This document shows, piece by piece, positions 1 through 11,127 of a stretch of DNA of 64,000 nt. The stretch is from assembly GCF_040869045.1 (NCBI RefSeq), contig NC_090322.1, forward strand, positions 278,034,662 through 278,098,661, read 5' to 3'. Under the pieces are notes generated by a model. The model searched no databases, had not been told where the DNA came from, and worked only from the letters and a program-made list of their open reading frames with translations. Positions within the stretch are counted from its first letter, which is position 1; every line of letters begins with the position of its first letter. This stretch comes from Eurosta solidaginis. Its lineage: Eukaryota > Arthropoda > Insecta > Diptera > Tephritidae. The translations under genes were made by a program, and so were the position numbers.

Positions 1-1313
1 ACCACATATAAGGGAGGGGTTGAGAAACTGGTATTAAGACAAGACGGGTTAGCTTGGCTCACAAAAGCTGCATTAAGATCTTCAGGATTAAGGGAACAGT
101 CAGAACTCGCACTCACATGTACACGAAGTTTTTTCAGACTACGCCACAAAACATGATTAGGCAACGATATATTCAACATTTTACTGTAGTATCTGCACTT
201 TTCTCTCCTAATATAGGCTGTGGTCTCATTTCGTGTAAGTTTGTATGCACGCCAATTTGCGTCGGTTCGGTTTTTCTTCCAAAGGGAATAAAGCTTATTG
301 CGCTTGATAATCATAGCACGGACGGATCTATTAAACCAAGGGCAAGAGGAAGATCTGTTGCTATATACCCGAGATGGAACGTGAGTTGTATAGAGGTATA
401 AAATAATTTCATTTAAAAATCTCAGCTTTTCATGCACCGAACTCAAGCTCCAACAAGAAGACCAATTTATGCTGGAGATGTCTCCAAGAAGGTTATTTAC
501 GTCCAGTCGTCGATAATCTGGTGAAATGGATGGTCTAGCTACTGCACTGTGGTTATCGAGCATTACATCAAATGAACAGAAAATTAGATCATGGTCTGAG
601 ATAAAGGATAATTGATCAAACTTTAAGACTTTAGACGTATCGGACACAATGAAATAGTCAAGAAGGCTGGGGCAGCAGTTCTGTCCATACCTTGTTGGTA
701 CGCACACATTAACCACTTCAAGACCAACACTTGAAACATCGTCTAACAAACGTCAGGTATACGGGTCACTACATAAGAGATTAACATTAAAATCTCCGCA
801 GATAATTATATCAGTGTAATCAACTGCGACCGGGGACAATATTGTAAAATATTGCTTCACGTTGCACAATTTATTAGGGTTATAGACGCACGAAAAAAGG
901 ACTTTGGACATTGAACTAGACACTTCAACTAGCAAGTTCTCAGTGACGCCAACAGCTATACTTGATATGATTCTCGACTTGAGATGTTTTTTACAATACA
1001 TAGCAACACCACCACCTTTCTTTACCTTTCTATCCATCCTATAGAGTACGTATCCCTTTATGCCAAAATGGTCATCAAGTATTTCAGGTTTAAACCAAGT
1101 CTCGGAAACACAAATGATATCAACACTAGATTGTTCAAATATCGCTCTGACTACATCCATCTTTTCACCATTTAAACTACGAGCATTAAAGTGCACCACG
1201 TTGAAACCTTTATGATGCCTGCATAGGACATTAAGCAAAGCTAGGCTATTATTCGCAATGCCATTCGCATTTCTACTATCTCCAAACACTGAGTACAATC
1301 GAATTAAAAACAA
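1..1313 (-). pseudogene. LINE-B ORF2 fragment: endonuclease domain, cut by window edge
   Basis: This is the N-terminal part of a non-LTR retrotransposon ORF2, whose APE-type endonuclease nicks the target for reverse transcription. Visible motifs in order are a start resembling VVHFNARSL, the catalytic-site motif SETW, KKGGGVAMY, and ICGDFN in the C-terminal half of the fold. An in-frame TGA at 753-755 follows the GDFN motif. Beyond it the same frame stays open to base 1, including a later SDHDLI motif, so the copy is broken by one nonsense codon rather than a frameshift. The reverse transcriptase would lie to the left, outside the window. It has about the same order as the ORF1 piece at 1,420-1,683. 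The exact clade (Jockey/CR1 group) is inferred. Confidence 0.8.
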
Positions 1314-1419
1314 CTTTAAAGTAAGTTATAGACAAAGCCGAAGTAAAAGAAAAAAAAAAAAATAAATTAATGTTTGCGCCATCTTTACATAACAAAAAAC
1401 AATGAATAAGCATATGAAC

Positions 1420-1683
1420 TTAAGGTTGGCGAAATCGATCCAGATCAGCCTCACAGGTAACTTTTGTAGGCTGTGCGGATGTATCAAGTCCATGCCTAAC
1501 GTAGACGCAGCCACGGAGCGTGAATGCCGCCTGCAGCTTTCCCTGCCGCCTTAATTGGATAGCCGCTTGTAGCAAAAGCCTATTTTCCTTGGTAAGGTTC
1601 TCGTATAGGTGGAAGTTTCCCTGGATACCAAGGGGTTCCAGAGAAAGAGCGCATCCACACAAAAAACGAAGAAGAACAAGCAT
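1420..1683 (-). pseudogene. LINE-B ORF1 C-terminal fragment (FP-type domain)
   Basis: An 87-codon stretch carries NLTKENRLLLQAAIQL followed by a FTLRGCVYVRHG-like block. It resembles the C-terminal domain of insect LINE ORF1 proteins, the fold shared with baculovirus FP proteins, which follows a coiled coil and binds RNA. It lies just upstream of the ORF2 fragment on the same strand, in the normal ORF1-ORF2 order with about 100 bp between them. The N-terminal coiled coil is missing, so this is a 5'-truncated LINE. The assignment rests on the short motif pattern and on position. Confidence 0.6.
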
Positions 1684-2138
1684 TTTATTAGGTGAGCGTG
1701 ATTGTGTATGTGCGCGCTGCTACATATCCTACTTGTAGACCTGTACTATGGTCACAACAACAATAAAGCAAACAGTCACTTGTACATTGTTTACTATATA
1801 GTTTGGCAGCTTAAGTAGAGGTTATGTTGCGAATAGAGTGGAAGGCAGTGGACTAGGCAGTCGAATGTCATATAATGAAGGAATGGTGTTCGGAGTTTTT
1901 TCAAAGTTAAAAAAAAAATTTTAAAAGCTTTAATAATAAATAAAACTATTGATTTAATAACAACAAAAACGCCATATATATTCTGTATACATAAATTTGT
2001 AAGGATTATCTCACTTAAAAATTTGAATTAAATAATCTAAATTTTTTTTTGAAACCGATTCGAGAACTGTGCGTGTGAATGTGCGAATTTTCACCGATCA
2101 GCTGTTAGTTGCGCTACTTGGTAAAATTTACAATGCAC
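1684..2138. other. AT-rich spacer, no gene seen
   Basis: AT-rich sequence with homopolymer runs near 1,905 and 2,040. I see no coding segment, RNA gene or clear repeat boundary. Confidence 0.5.
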
Positions 2139-2380
2139 TTGTATCTACATAAACGAATAAAACATTATGTCTACACATATGTACGTACACGCAGCAGAGA
2201 AGAGATGCACAAACACATGCAGGTATCTTATCTGAGATGCTCCCAAAAGTATGCAATTGTAATTGTTGAAGTGTCGCTCACAAATACACGCATATGAGAA
2301 GCTATATACGTGCATCTGTAGTTATAATTATATGGCGGCAACTAAGTAAATTCTGGAAGCGCCTAATGGCCATGTTGTGA
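2139..2380 (+). repeat. Degraded gypsy LTR fragment
   Basis: The stretch starting near 2,139 reads like the middle of the LTRs at 38,048 and 43,813. It shares a block around CTACATAAACGAATAA, then the CTACACATATGTACGTA region and the CACAAACACATGCA block, then TTATCTGAG. The match weakens after about 2,260, with a shorter echo near TTCTGGAA at 2,350. No matching internal region is adjacent, so it is probably an old solo LTR or LTR fragment of a related family. Confidence 0.65.
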
Positions 2381-2639
2381 AAGTATTTTAGAAAATATTT
2401 AAGCAGACAAAAACTGCTAATTAACACGCTTATATTAGCTTCACTTGTATGCATGCTTGTTTGTAGGCTAGGCGCGCGAAGGACAGTTACACCCATCTAG
2501 CGGTAGTAGTTAAATAACTTGCTACAAAACGAGTTGTGCTTAATAGCGGAGGCATGAACCTTTGTGCTACGGTGTTATCAACATCAAATATCTAAGATGA
2601 TTGTAGATACTAAAACCAAATATTTAAAATCGTGTTTTT
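2381..2639. other. Spacer, no gene seen
   Basis: Mixed-composition sequence without a coding segment or repeat that I recognise. Confidence 0.4.
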
Positions 2640-3115
2640 TAGTTTTTTTTTTACCCAAAATTTTTATAAAACCTTTGTGGCTCCCTGCTGTTCACGTCCA
2701 AGGACGTCCCGCGGTTCACTCAGGCCACATAAGCAGTCCGCTGTTACTCGCGCCAAATGGCGCCTCCACCTGCAACTGGCCGCTGCAACTCATCACCACA
2801 ATCTACGAAGCACGGACAGTAGCAATGCCGAGCACCAGCTTTTACCCCCGTCACTCCCCTCCTTTCCGACACACGCAATCGCGTGAGAAGGAGTCATCAA
2901 CTCCTAGCACCCCACACCATGTGCTCAGTATGGCAGCATAGAATATTAACGATCGCGACATCGGTCCAATGCAGTTCATGCTTTGGCCGATGCCACCTTC
3001 ATAGATGCTCTGGGTTTGGAAACGGCAACCGTCCGGCCGGTGCATTCGTTGCACCTTGCTGCCAAAATACTAGTACCAACTCATCGACACCAGGTACTCC
3101 AGAATCAATCGCACC
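2640..3115 (+). pseudogene. Diverged LINE-A zinc-finger region
   Basis: Broken frames match the N-terminal part of LINE-A. A piece reading NFYKTFVAPCCSRPR corresponds to the end of the first PHD-like finger. A later piece with SVQCSSCFGRCHLHRCSG and FVAPCC corresponds to the second. The spacing cysteines and the histidine are kept, but the frame changes between the two pieces. Divergence from the intact copy at 11,177-15,160 is much higher than for its neighbours, so this is an older copy. It stops before the endonuclease. It could be the left half of the same old copy whose right half lies at 9,231-10,800. Confidence 0.7.
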
Positions 3116-3160
3116 GCACACTGTTGTTGTTGTCGTTGTAGCGATAAGGTTGCTCCCCGC

Positions 3161-3262
3161 TGGCAAGTTTCCTTGGACTCCCGTTAGAGGATATTGATGA
3201 CAATTTGTGATCGGTCGCGGCTATTAGGTGGGGCGAGCATTGCTACAACAACAACAACAACA
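3161..3262 (+). mobile_element. LINE-A 3' terminus, extremely 5'-truncated
   Basis: About 100 bp identical in layout to the end of LINE-A: the last codons (GLPLEDIDDNL), a TGA, the 3' UTR with GGTCGCGGCTATTAGG, then a (CAA)n tail. Just upstream, 3,122-3,160 holds a (TTG)n run and GTAGCGATAAGG, which looks like another element tail in the opposite direction. Confidence 0.8.
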
Positions 3263-3692
3263 AGCGAAAAAACACAAGCAGGTCCTTGGTGAACTCCACA
3301 AACAGGCGTCGGACCTTTATTCCAGGAATTGCCCGGTGAATCCAGTACTCAAAGAAAAGTATCCAAAACTCGCGGAAGAGGAACGCATACTCCCCAGGGA
3401 AACGCGTGTCACACTTGCTCAACTTCGTTCTGGATACTGTAACAGGTTAAACTCTTACCTATCCAGAATCAACCCCGACATACAAAATGTACGCCCAGCT
3501 TGCAATGTGTCCCCACATGACACCAACCATCTCTTTAATTGTAATGTGGAACCAACGCCTCTAACACCCCTTTCCTTATGGTCCACCCCTGTTGAAACAG
3601 CAAATTTCCTTGGACTCCCGTTAGAGGATATTGATGACAATTTGTGATCGGTCGCGGCTGTTAGGTGGGGCGAAACACTGCTACAACAACAA
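3263..3692 (+). mobile_element. LINE-A 3' fragment joined to the preceding (CAA)n tail
   Basis: This copy begins inside the LINE-A C-terminal coding region (AKKHKQVLGELHKQ) immediately after the (CAA)n tail of the preceding fragment. It runs through the C-terminal CCHC-like knuckle (CNVSPHDTNHLFNC, with the first cysteine region altered to RPAC) to a stop at 3,645-3,647 and its own (CAA)n tail. The frame is intact over about 128 codons, but the reverse transcriptase is absent. Confidence 0.85.
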
Positions 3693-4151
3693 CAGCACCC
3701 AGATAAATTCCAGTTTAAATAAAAACCCCCACCATAGAACAGTACTCGTTGCGCTAGACCTATCAAAAGCTTTTGATACGGTCAACCATGGCACGTTACT
3801 GCAAGACCTGGAAGGCTTTACCCTTCCCCCATGTCTTAAAAGGTGGACCGCAAATTATCTGGGTGGTCGGCAGGCATCGGTGCAATTTAGAAATGAAACA
3901 TCAAAACCAAGAAGAATTAATTAAACAAGGGGTGTCACAGGGTGGTGTCCTATCCCCACTTTTGTTTAATTTCTACATATCTAAGGTACCTTCGCCACCA
4001 GAAGGAGTTACTATCGTTTCCTATGCCGATGACTGCACAATAATGGCCACAGGCCCAGGCCCACAGATCGATGAGCTTTGCAACAGAATAAACGGCTACC
4101 TCCCTGATCTCTCCAGTTTTTTCACCTCGCGAAACATGACATTACCACCTA
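3693..4151 (+). mobile_element. LINE-A reverse transcriptase fragment, left half of an interrupted copy
   Basis: Starts within the finger/palm region of the LINE-A reverse transcriptase directly after the previous (CAA)n tail. It contains LDLSKAFDTVNHG (motif A), SQGGVLSPLLFNFYI (motif B, with S where other copies have P) and SYADDCTIMATG (catalytic motif). There is a frame change near 3,925. At 4,151 it is cut by the full-length LINE-A insertion and resumes at 8,204, so 3,693-4,151 plus 8,204-9,230 were one 5'-truncated copy. Confidence 0.85.
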
Positions 4152-7100
4152 CGCTTCCCAAGGCAGTCGGTTCTATGTACCGGAGCGACTCGGGATTTTT
4201 CCCGACCAAGGACTGTCATTTCAGTGTAACCCCATTTAATTTGTTTCGTCCCTCCCATAAATTGTCATCCTCCCAGCAGCTCCTTGCAGCAGGACTGCTC
4301 CATATTCTCTTGCTCCGGGAAGGTATCGAATCCAATCCGGGTCCGTCTCCTGACCCCGGTCCTGAGAAATGGTTTTGCTGCATCTGCCGGAAAAGAATCT
4401 TTTTAGGACGGTCATACTCTGTTCAGTGTGTCTCGTGTAAGGGATGGTTGCATCGGACAGGTTGTTCTGGGCTTGATCCCAAAACCCGACGTCCACGTAA
4501 CTTTTATAAATCTTTTGTGGCTCCTTGCTGTTCACGCCCAAGGGCGCCTCGTAGTCTACGTCTAAGCGCCCCCCCATTACCTTCCAGCAGCCCCGCTGCT
4601 CAGCAAGCCACAACAAGTACCCGCTGCTGCTCGCGCCTTACGGCGCCAACAACTCAAACAGCTGCTACCACTCATAACTACAATCTTCGTAGTAGAGTCG
4701 GAAGCAATGCTGAGCAACAGCCCCTGCCCCCGTCTTCTCCCCCCCCTCTTTTCCGGCAGCAATCGTGTAGGTCAGGGAACCAGACTCTTAGCCCCTACCT
4801 CCGTTTGCACCGTTTGCCAGCACAGAATATATATGTTTGCGACATCCGCCCAATGCAGCTCCTGCCTTGGGTGGTGCCACTTTCCTAGATGTTCTGGTCT
4901 CCGCGACGGCAACCCCTCGACGGGTTTCATCGCGCCATGTTGCCAGGTCGCAAACCCAAATCATCCGGGTACCCCAATGCTTGCCCAAGGACGCCCAGTC
5001 CCAGGGCCACAACAGCAATTGCGTCCTGGCCTTCCTCAACCCAGGCGTAGTCACCCGTCACTTACCCCCAGAGTGGCGACGTCTCCCCTCATGCACTTCA
5101 GAATTCTGCAGTTAAACTGTAATGGGCTAACTGGGAAGATTACGGAGATAGTCAATTTCATGAAGCGGCACAACATCCGCATTGCTGCGATTCAAGAGAC
5201 TAAACTCACAGCACGATCTGCATTGCAGACCTGCTCTGGGTATAATGTCCACAGAAAAGATCGCGAGAGCGGAAATGGAGGCGGCCTCGCGTTTATAATA
5301 CACCACTCTGTGCAGTATCACATATTTGATCCTGGCATCGACCGCAGGGACAACGTCTTAGAACGTCAAGGCCTATCTGTCCGGTCAGGCGATGCAAACC
5401 TAGAAATCATCAACATCTACATCCCCCTGCCACCTGTTGCCCCGGTGGATACCGCCCTAATATCAGAGCCTTACTCACTGGAAACAATCGCATTATTTTA
5501 GGCGACTTCAATGCCCATCATGATCTATGGCATTCAAATTTGCGGGCGAACAGTAGGGGCGAGATGTTGGCGGATCAAATAGAAGAAACGACGTTCTGCA
5601 CAATAAACGGAGACGCCCCCACACGTATGGTAGGAAGCTGTCACAGTTCGCCAGATATCTCAATCGTGAGCGCAGAACTCGTAAACTGCGTCAACTGGCA
5701 GCCGATGGTATCATTGGCATCCGACCACCTGCCTATACTTGTTTCGCTCGAGCGTACCGCCGACTTCATCGTCACCGAAAAACGCACTTTCATAAACTTT
5801 AAAAAAGGAAAGTGGGAAGAATATAAATCCTTTACAGACAATCTCTTTGCTGCCCTCCCTATCCCGACTGATGCCCGCCAAGGGGAGCGTGCCTTCCGCA
5901 AGGTCATTGAATCCGCCTCGGCACGTTTCATTCCCGCCGGGAGAATTCCCGAAATCCGGCCCCACTTCCCGGCGGAGGCCGCAAACTTAGCGAGAGAACG
6001 TGACCTTATAAGGCAGCTTGATCCAGGCGACCCCCAAATAAGGGATATAAACCAACGCATCAGATTGCTTGTGGATGAACACAAGCGGGCGAAATGGGAG
6101 GAGCACCTAAGAGGTTGTAACCTCTCTACCGGTGTGGGTAAACTTTGGTCCACCGTAAAGTCCCTATCGAATCCGACTAAGCACAAAGACAAAGTTTCCA
6201 TCGCCTTTGGCGACAAAGTGCTGTCGGATGCGAAAAAATGCGCGAGCGCTTTCTGCCGACAATATATAATGCATTCTACGGTCGACAAAGTTAGACGGAG
6301 GGCCAACAGACACGCACATAAACACAAATTCAGCGCGTCACCAATCACCATCACCGCTAAAGAGGTTGAGGACGCCATTGGTCGCGCTAAACCATCCAAA
6401 GCAGTGGGCCCAGACGGCATAGCCATGCCGATGCTTAAAAGCCTAGGGAAAGAGGGTTTCAAATATTTAGCGCAGGTCTTCAACCTGTCTCTTTCCACCT
6501 TTGTCATACCCGAGAAATGGAGAATGGCCAAGGTGGTCCCGCTACTAAAGCCTGGTAAACCAGCTAACATAGGAGAGTCATATCGTCCGATATCTCTCCT
6601 ATCGCCAGTAGCAAAGACGCTCGAAGCCATTTTGCTCCCTTATTTCCAAGCAAATTTGCAACTAGCCTCCCATCAGCATGGCTTCAGAAAACTCCATAGC
6701 ACTACCTCCGCGCTAAATGCCATCAGCACCCAGATAAATTGCGGTTTAAATCAAAACCCCCACCATAGAACAGTACTCGTAGCGCTAGACCTATCAAAAG
6801 CTTTTGATACGGTCAACCATGGCTCGTTACTGCAAGACCTGGAAGGGTCTACCCTTCCCCCATGTCTTAAAAGGTGGACCGCAAATTATCTGGGTGGTCG
6901 GCAGGCATCGGTGCTATTTAGAAACGAAACATCAAAGCCAAGGAGAATTAAACAAGGGGTGCCACAGGGTGGTGTCCTATCCCCACTTTTGTTTAATTTC
7001 TACATATCTAAGCTACCTTCACCACCGGAAGGAGTCACAATCGTTTCCTACGCCGATGACTGCACAGTAATGGCCACAGGCCCAGGCCCACAGATCGATG

Positions 7101-8203
7101 AGCTATGCAATAAAATAAACGGCTACCTCCCTGATCTCTCCAGTTTTTTCGCCTCGCGAAACCTGGCATTATCACCGACTAAATCTTCCGCGACCTTATT
7201 TACAACATGGACGTCCCAAATGTCGACCATTTTGAACATCCACGTCGATGGCTCTACGCTACCGACTGTCCTACACCCCAAAATCTTGGGTGTGACGTTT
7301 GATCAGGATCTACATTTTGGTGAGCACGCAGCCGCAATTGTTCCGAGAATTCAGAGCCGTAACAAAATCCTCAAATCCCTTGCTGGCAGTACCTGGGGAA
7401 AAGATAAAGAAACGCTCATGACTACATACAAAGCAATTAGCCAGCCGATTACGTGCTACGCGTCACCCATATGGTCGCCAAGCCTAAAAATTACCCACTG
7501 GAAGAAGCTACAGGCCTGCCAAAATACTGCTCTCAGAATTGCCACGGGCTGTCTTCTTATGTCCCCAGAACACCATCTACATAATGAGGCGAGAATACTC
7601 CCCATCAGGGAAAGAAACGAGATGCTGACCAAACAGTTCCTGTTGAATACCCAGAAACCTGGGCATCCCAACAGACATCTGATTGACGAGCCAGCACCGC
7701 CTAGGGGCTTAAGGAGTCATCTCCGTAAGCATTTTGAGGAAATACGGCATCTGAGAACACAGCCGTATGAAGCGAAAAAACATAAGCAGGTCCTTGGTGA
7801 ACTCCACAAACAGGCGTCGGACCTTTATGCCGGGAATTGCCCGGTGAACCCAGTACTCAAAGTAAAGTATCCAAAACTTGCGGAAGAGGAACGCATATTC
7901 CCCAGGGAAACGCGTGTCACTCTGGCTCAACTTCGTTCTGGATACTGTAACAGGTTAAACTCTTACCTATCCAGAATCAACCCCGACATACAAAATGTAT
8001 GCCCCGCTTGCAATGTGTCCCCACATGACACCAACCATCTCTTTAATTGTAATGTGGAACCAACGCCTCTAACACCCCTTTCCCTATGGTCCACCCCTGT
8101 TGAAACAGCAAGTTTCCTTGGACTCCCGTTAGAGGATATTGATGACAGTTTGTGATCGGTCGCGTCTGTTAGGTGGGGCGAAGCACTGCTACAACAACAA
8201 CAA
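4152..8203 (+). mobile_element. Full-length LINE-A copy 1, inserted in an older LINE-A
   Basis: The element starts with CGCTTCCCAAGG, the same 5' end seen at 15,183 and 17,252 on the other strand. It ends with the LINE-A 3' UTR and a (CAA)n tail. It interrupts another LINE-A copy: CCACCTA (4,145-4,151) before it and CCACCGA (8,204-8,210) after it look like a 7-8 bp target-site duplication with one mismatch. The host copy resumes at the equivalent position. Length is about 4.05 kb, matching the intact copy at 11,128-15,183. Confidence 0.9.
4175..8155 (+). pseudogene. LINE-A polyprotein, copy 1, two frameshifts
   Basis: Same protein as the intact copy at 11,177-15,160. From the ATG at 4,175 it has a hydrophobic leader, GIESNPGP (4,322-4,345) and a first PHD-like finger, then shifts frame near 4,740 in a C-rich run. 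The second frame carries the second finger and the start of the endonuclease (RILQLNCNGL), then shifts again near 5,430, just before the GDFNAH motif. From about 5,470 one frame is open to the stop at 8,153-8,155. It covers the end of the endonuclease (SDHLPIL), reverse transcriptase (LDLSKAFD, GVPQGGVLSPLL, SYADD), thumb and the C-terminal CPACNVSPHDTNHLFNC knuckle. The two frameshifts should abolish full-length product. An 871-codon frame remains. Confidence 0.9.
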
Positions 8204-9230
8204 CCACCGACTAAATCATCGGCGACCTTATTTACAACATGGACGTCTCAAATGTTGACCATTTTGAACATCTACGTCGATGGCACTACGCTACCGACTG
8301 TCCTACACCCCAAAATCTTGGGTGCGACGTTTGATCAGGATCTACAATTTGGTGAGCACGCAGCCGCAATTGTTCCGAAAATCCAGAGCCGTAATAAAAT
8401 CCTCAAATCCCTTGCTGGCACTACTTGGGGAAAAGACAAAGAAACGCTCATTACCACATACAAAGCAATTGGCCAGCCGATTGCATGCTACGCGTCCTCT
8501 ATATGGTCGCCAAGCCTAAAAACTACCCACTGGAGGATGCTACAGGCCTGACAAAATACTGCTCTCACAATCGCCACGGGCTGTCTTCTTATGTCCCCAG
8601 AACACCATCTACATAATGAGGCGAGAATACTCTCTATCAGGGAGAGAAATGAGATGCTGACCAAACAGTTCCTGTTGAATACCCAGAAACCTTGGCATCC
8701 CAACTGATTGATGAGCCAATACCGCCTAGGGGCTTAAGGAGTCATCCCCGTAAGCATTTTGAGGAAATACGGCACCTGAGAACTCAGCCGTACGAAGCAA
8801 AAAAACACAAGCAGGTCCTTGGTGAACTACACAAACAGGCGTCGGAGCTTTATGCCAGGAATTGTCCGGTGAATCCAGTATTCAAAGAACAGTACCCAAA
8901 ACTTGCGGAAGAGGAACGCATACTCCCCAGGGAAACGCGAGTCACTCTAGCTCAACTTCGTTCTGGATACTGTAACAGGTTAAACTCTTACCTATCCAGA
9001 ATCAACCCCGACTTACAAAATGTGTACCCCGCTTACAATGTGTCCCCACATGACACCAATCATCTCTTTAATTGTAATGTGGAACCAGCGCCTCTAACAC
9101 CCGTTTCATTATGGTCCACCCCTGTTGAAACAGCAAGTTTCGTTGGACTCCCGTTAGAGGATATTGATGACAATTTGTGATCGGTCGCAGCTATTAGGTG
9201 GGGCGAAGCTCCAACAACAACAACAACAAC
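8204..9230 (+). mobile_element. LINE-A 3' part, right half of the interrupted copy
   Basis: Continues the copy interrupted at 4,151, from the sequence after the reverse transcriptase palm to the 3' UTR and a (CAA)n tail. A stop codon interrupts the LQA-QNTAL stretch near 8,549, and a small deletion near 8,703 removes part of the NRHLIDEP block. The last 160 codons are open to the stop at 9,178-9,180. The knuckle is degraded: cysteines appear as tyrosine (VYPAYN). Confidence 0.85.
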
Positions 9231-10800
9231 AGAGCCTCTTGCCGACAATTTATAATGTATTCCTCTGTACACATAGCCAGACGTCGTGCTAACAGACGGG
9301 CTCATAAATACAACCACGACGTGCCATCCATAACCACCACCCCACAGAAGTCGAAGCAGCCATCCACAAGGGCCCAGACGGAATAGCTATACCAATGCTA
9401 AAACACCTTGGCGCTGAGTGAATAAATTACCTTACTCAAGTTTTCAAACTGTCGCTGAAATCTCATTCCTCAACAGTGGAAAATTGCTAGGATAATTCCG
9501 CTACTAAAGCCTGGCAAACCAGCTAACGAAGGCGAGTCATCATCGACCAATATCACTCTGCGCCAGTAGAGAAGACATTGGAAACCGTTTCACTCCCTCA
9601 TTTCTCGGCAAATCTTCGCCTAGCCACGCACCAACATGGCTTCCGTAAAATACACAGCACCACCACCGCGCTCAATGCAATAAATACTCAGATTAATTAC
9701 GAACTAAATCAGGAAAACCCCCATTATAAAACGGTGCTCGTGGCACCTGTTTAAAAGCTTTTGACACTGTCTACCACGGCACGCTACTTCAAGACATAGA
9801 AGGCTCACACCTTCCACCTTGTCTAAAAAGATGAACCGCTAATTATGTGAATGGTCGGCAGGCGTCGGTTCAAGTTAGGAACGAAATCTCAAAGCCTAGT
9901 AAAATTAAACAGGGGGACCACAGGGTAGTGTCCTATCCCGCTTCTGTTTAATTTCTACATATCAAAACTCCTTTCCCCACCAGGAGTTACAATTATTTCA
10001 TATGCCCACGACTGCGCGATTATGGCTACGGGACTTGGCGCTTCAATTGATGATTTAGTTTCTAAAATTAACAGCTATCTCCCCGATCTTTCCAGTTTCT
10101 TCACCTCGCGCAACCTAGCATTATCACCGAAAAAATCCACGGCCACTATGTTTACGACGTGGAAGTAATATATGCCGCAAATATTGGACGTTCGCGTCGA
10201 TGGTGTCACACTACCGACTGTCAGTCACCCAAAGATCTTAGGGGTAACGTTCGATAATACTCTAACTTTCAAGGCTCATGCCACCGAATTTGTTTCTAAA
10301 GTACAAAGTCGCAACAAACTCCTCAAGGCGCTTGCAGGCAGCACCTGTGGAACATATAAAGAAACGTTGCTAACTATGTACACAGCAATTTGCCGGCCGC
10401 TCATGAGCTACGCGTCACCAGTTTGGTCGCCTGGTCTTAAAAATGAATTCTGGAAAAGGCTACAGGTCTCTCAAAATGCTGCAATGAGAACTGCCACCGG
10501 ATGTCTCCTTATCACCCCCGAACACCACCTACATAGTGAGGCCAAAGAGCTCCATAAAGAGCACAACGAAATGCTAAACAGGCAGTTTTTGCTAAATTGT
10601 CACAAACCAGGACATCCTACCAAACAACTGCTTGATCTAGCACCGCCTATGACTAGATCCCGCACCTGCCAACACAGCCGTTTTATCCAGACCAGCACAA
10701 GTAGGCCCTAAGCCAAATTCACACAGAATCGGTAAACGCCTTTGCCTGGACGCGCCCGGTGAACCCCGTTATTAATGTACAATATCCAGTCCCAGCAGAA
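9231..10800 (+). pseudogene. Old, diverged LINE-A-like reverse transcriptase remnant
   Basis: Decayed reading frames follow LINE-A order from the linker before the reverse transcriptase (CRQFIMYSS) to near the C terminus. Segments that still read are a 179-codon frame at 10,172-10,711 matching the thumb (HPKILGVTFDNTL, CLLITPEHHLHSEA). There are several stops and frameshifts between 9,360 and 10,160, and the catalytic block appears as SYAHDCAIMATG instead of YADD. The sequence continues after an insertion at 10,801-11,113 and again after the intact LINE-A at 15,184, so this old copy was the landing site for both. Confidence 0.8.
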
Positions 10801-11113
10801 GAAGAAAACAACCCGCCCCAGCGGGTTAAGGGGCTTAGAATATACCCGCGGTAGGTATGCCTGTCGTAAGAGGCGACTAAAATACCAAATTGATTCAAGG
10901 GGTTGCCAGCGCAATATATAGATTCCCAAATCCTCCTAATTGTCAACCTCATCTACAACAACAACAACTACAGTGTCCTTATCGCTACAACAACAACGCG
11001 AGTCATCCTGGCCCAATATATAGATTCCCAAATTCTCCTAATTGTCAACCTCATCTACAACAACAACAACAACAACAACAACAGTGTCCTTATCGCTACA
11101 ACAACGCGAGTCA
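10801..11113 (+). repeat. Unclassified GC-rich repeat with (CAA)n and a tandem duplication
   Basis: Inserted between two parts of the old LINE-A. The first 110 bp contain GGGTTAAGGGGC and the block TACCCGCGGTAGGTATG, then GTCGTAAGAGGCGACTAA. A partial inverted copy lies at 15,411-15,585. From about 10,912 a unit of roughly 105 bp is repeated twice (to about 11,113); each has ATATATAGATTCCCAAAT, AATTGTCAACCTCATCTA, a (CAA)n run and CTTATCGCTACAACAA. It could be a small non-autonomous retroelement ending in (CAA)n. No tRNA-type promoter box is clear. Confidence 0.6.
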
Positions 11114-11127
11114 CCCTGGCCCAACGT

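Noticed and set aside
3773..4888. Long frame fusing reverse transcriptase to PHD fingers
   Set aside because: It is created by the junction between an older LINE-A copy and the full-length LINE-A inserted at 4,152.
10912..11113. CRISPR-like array
   Set aside because: Only two units of a (CAA)n-containing duplication in a eukaryotic genome, without spacers.
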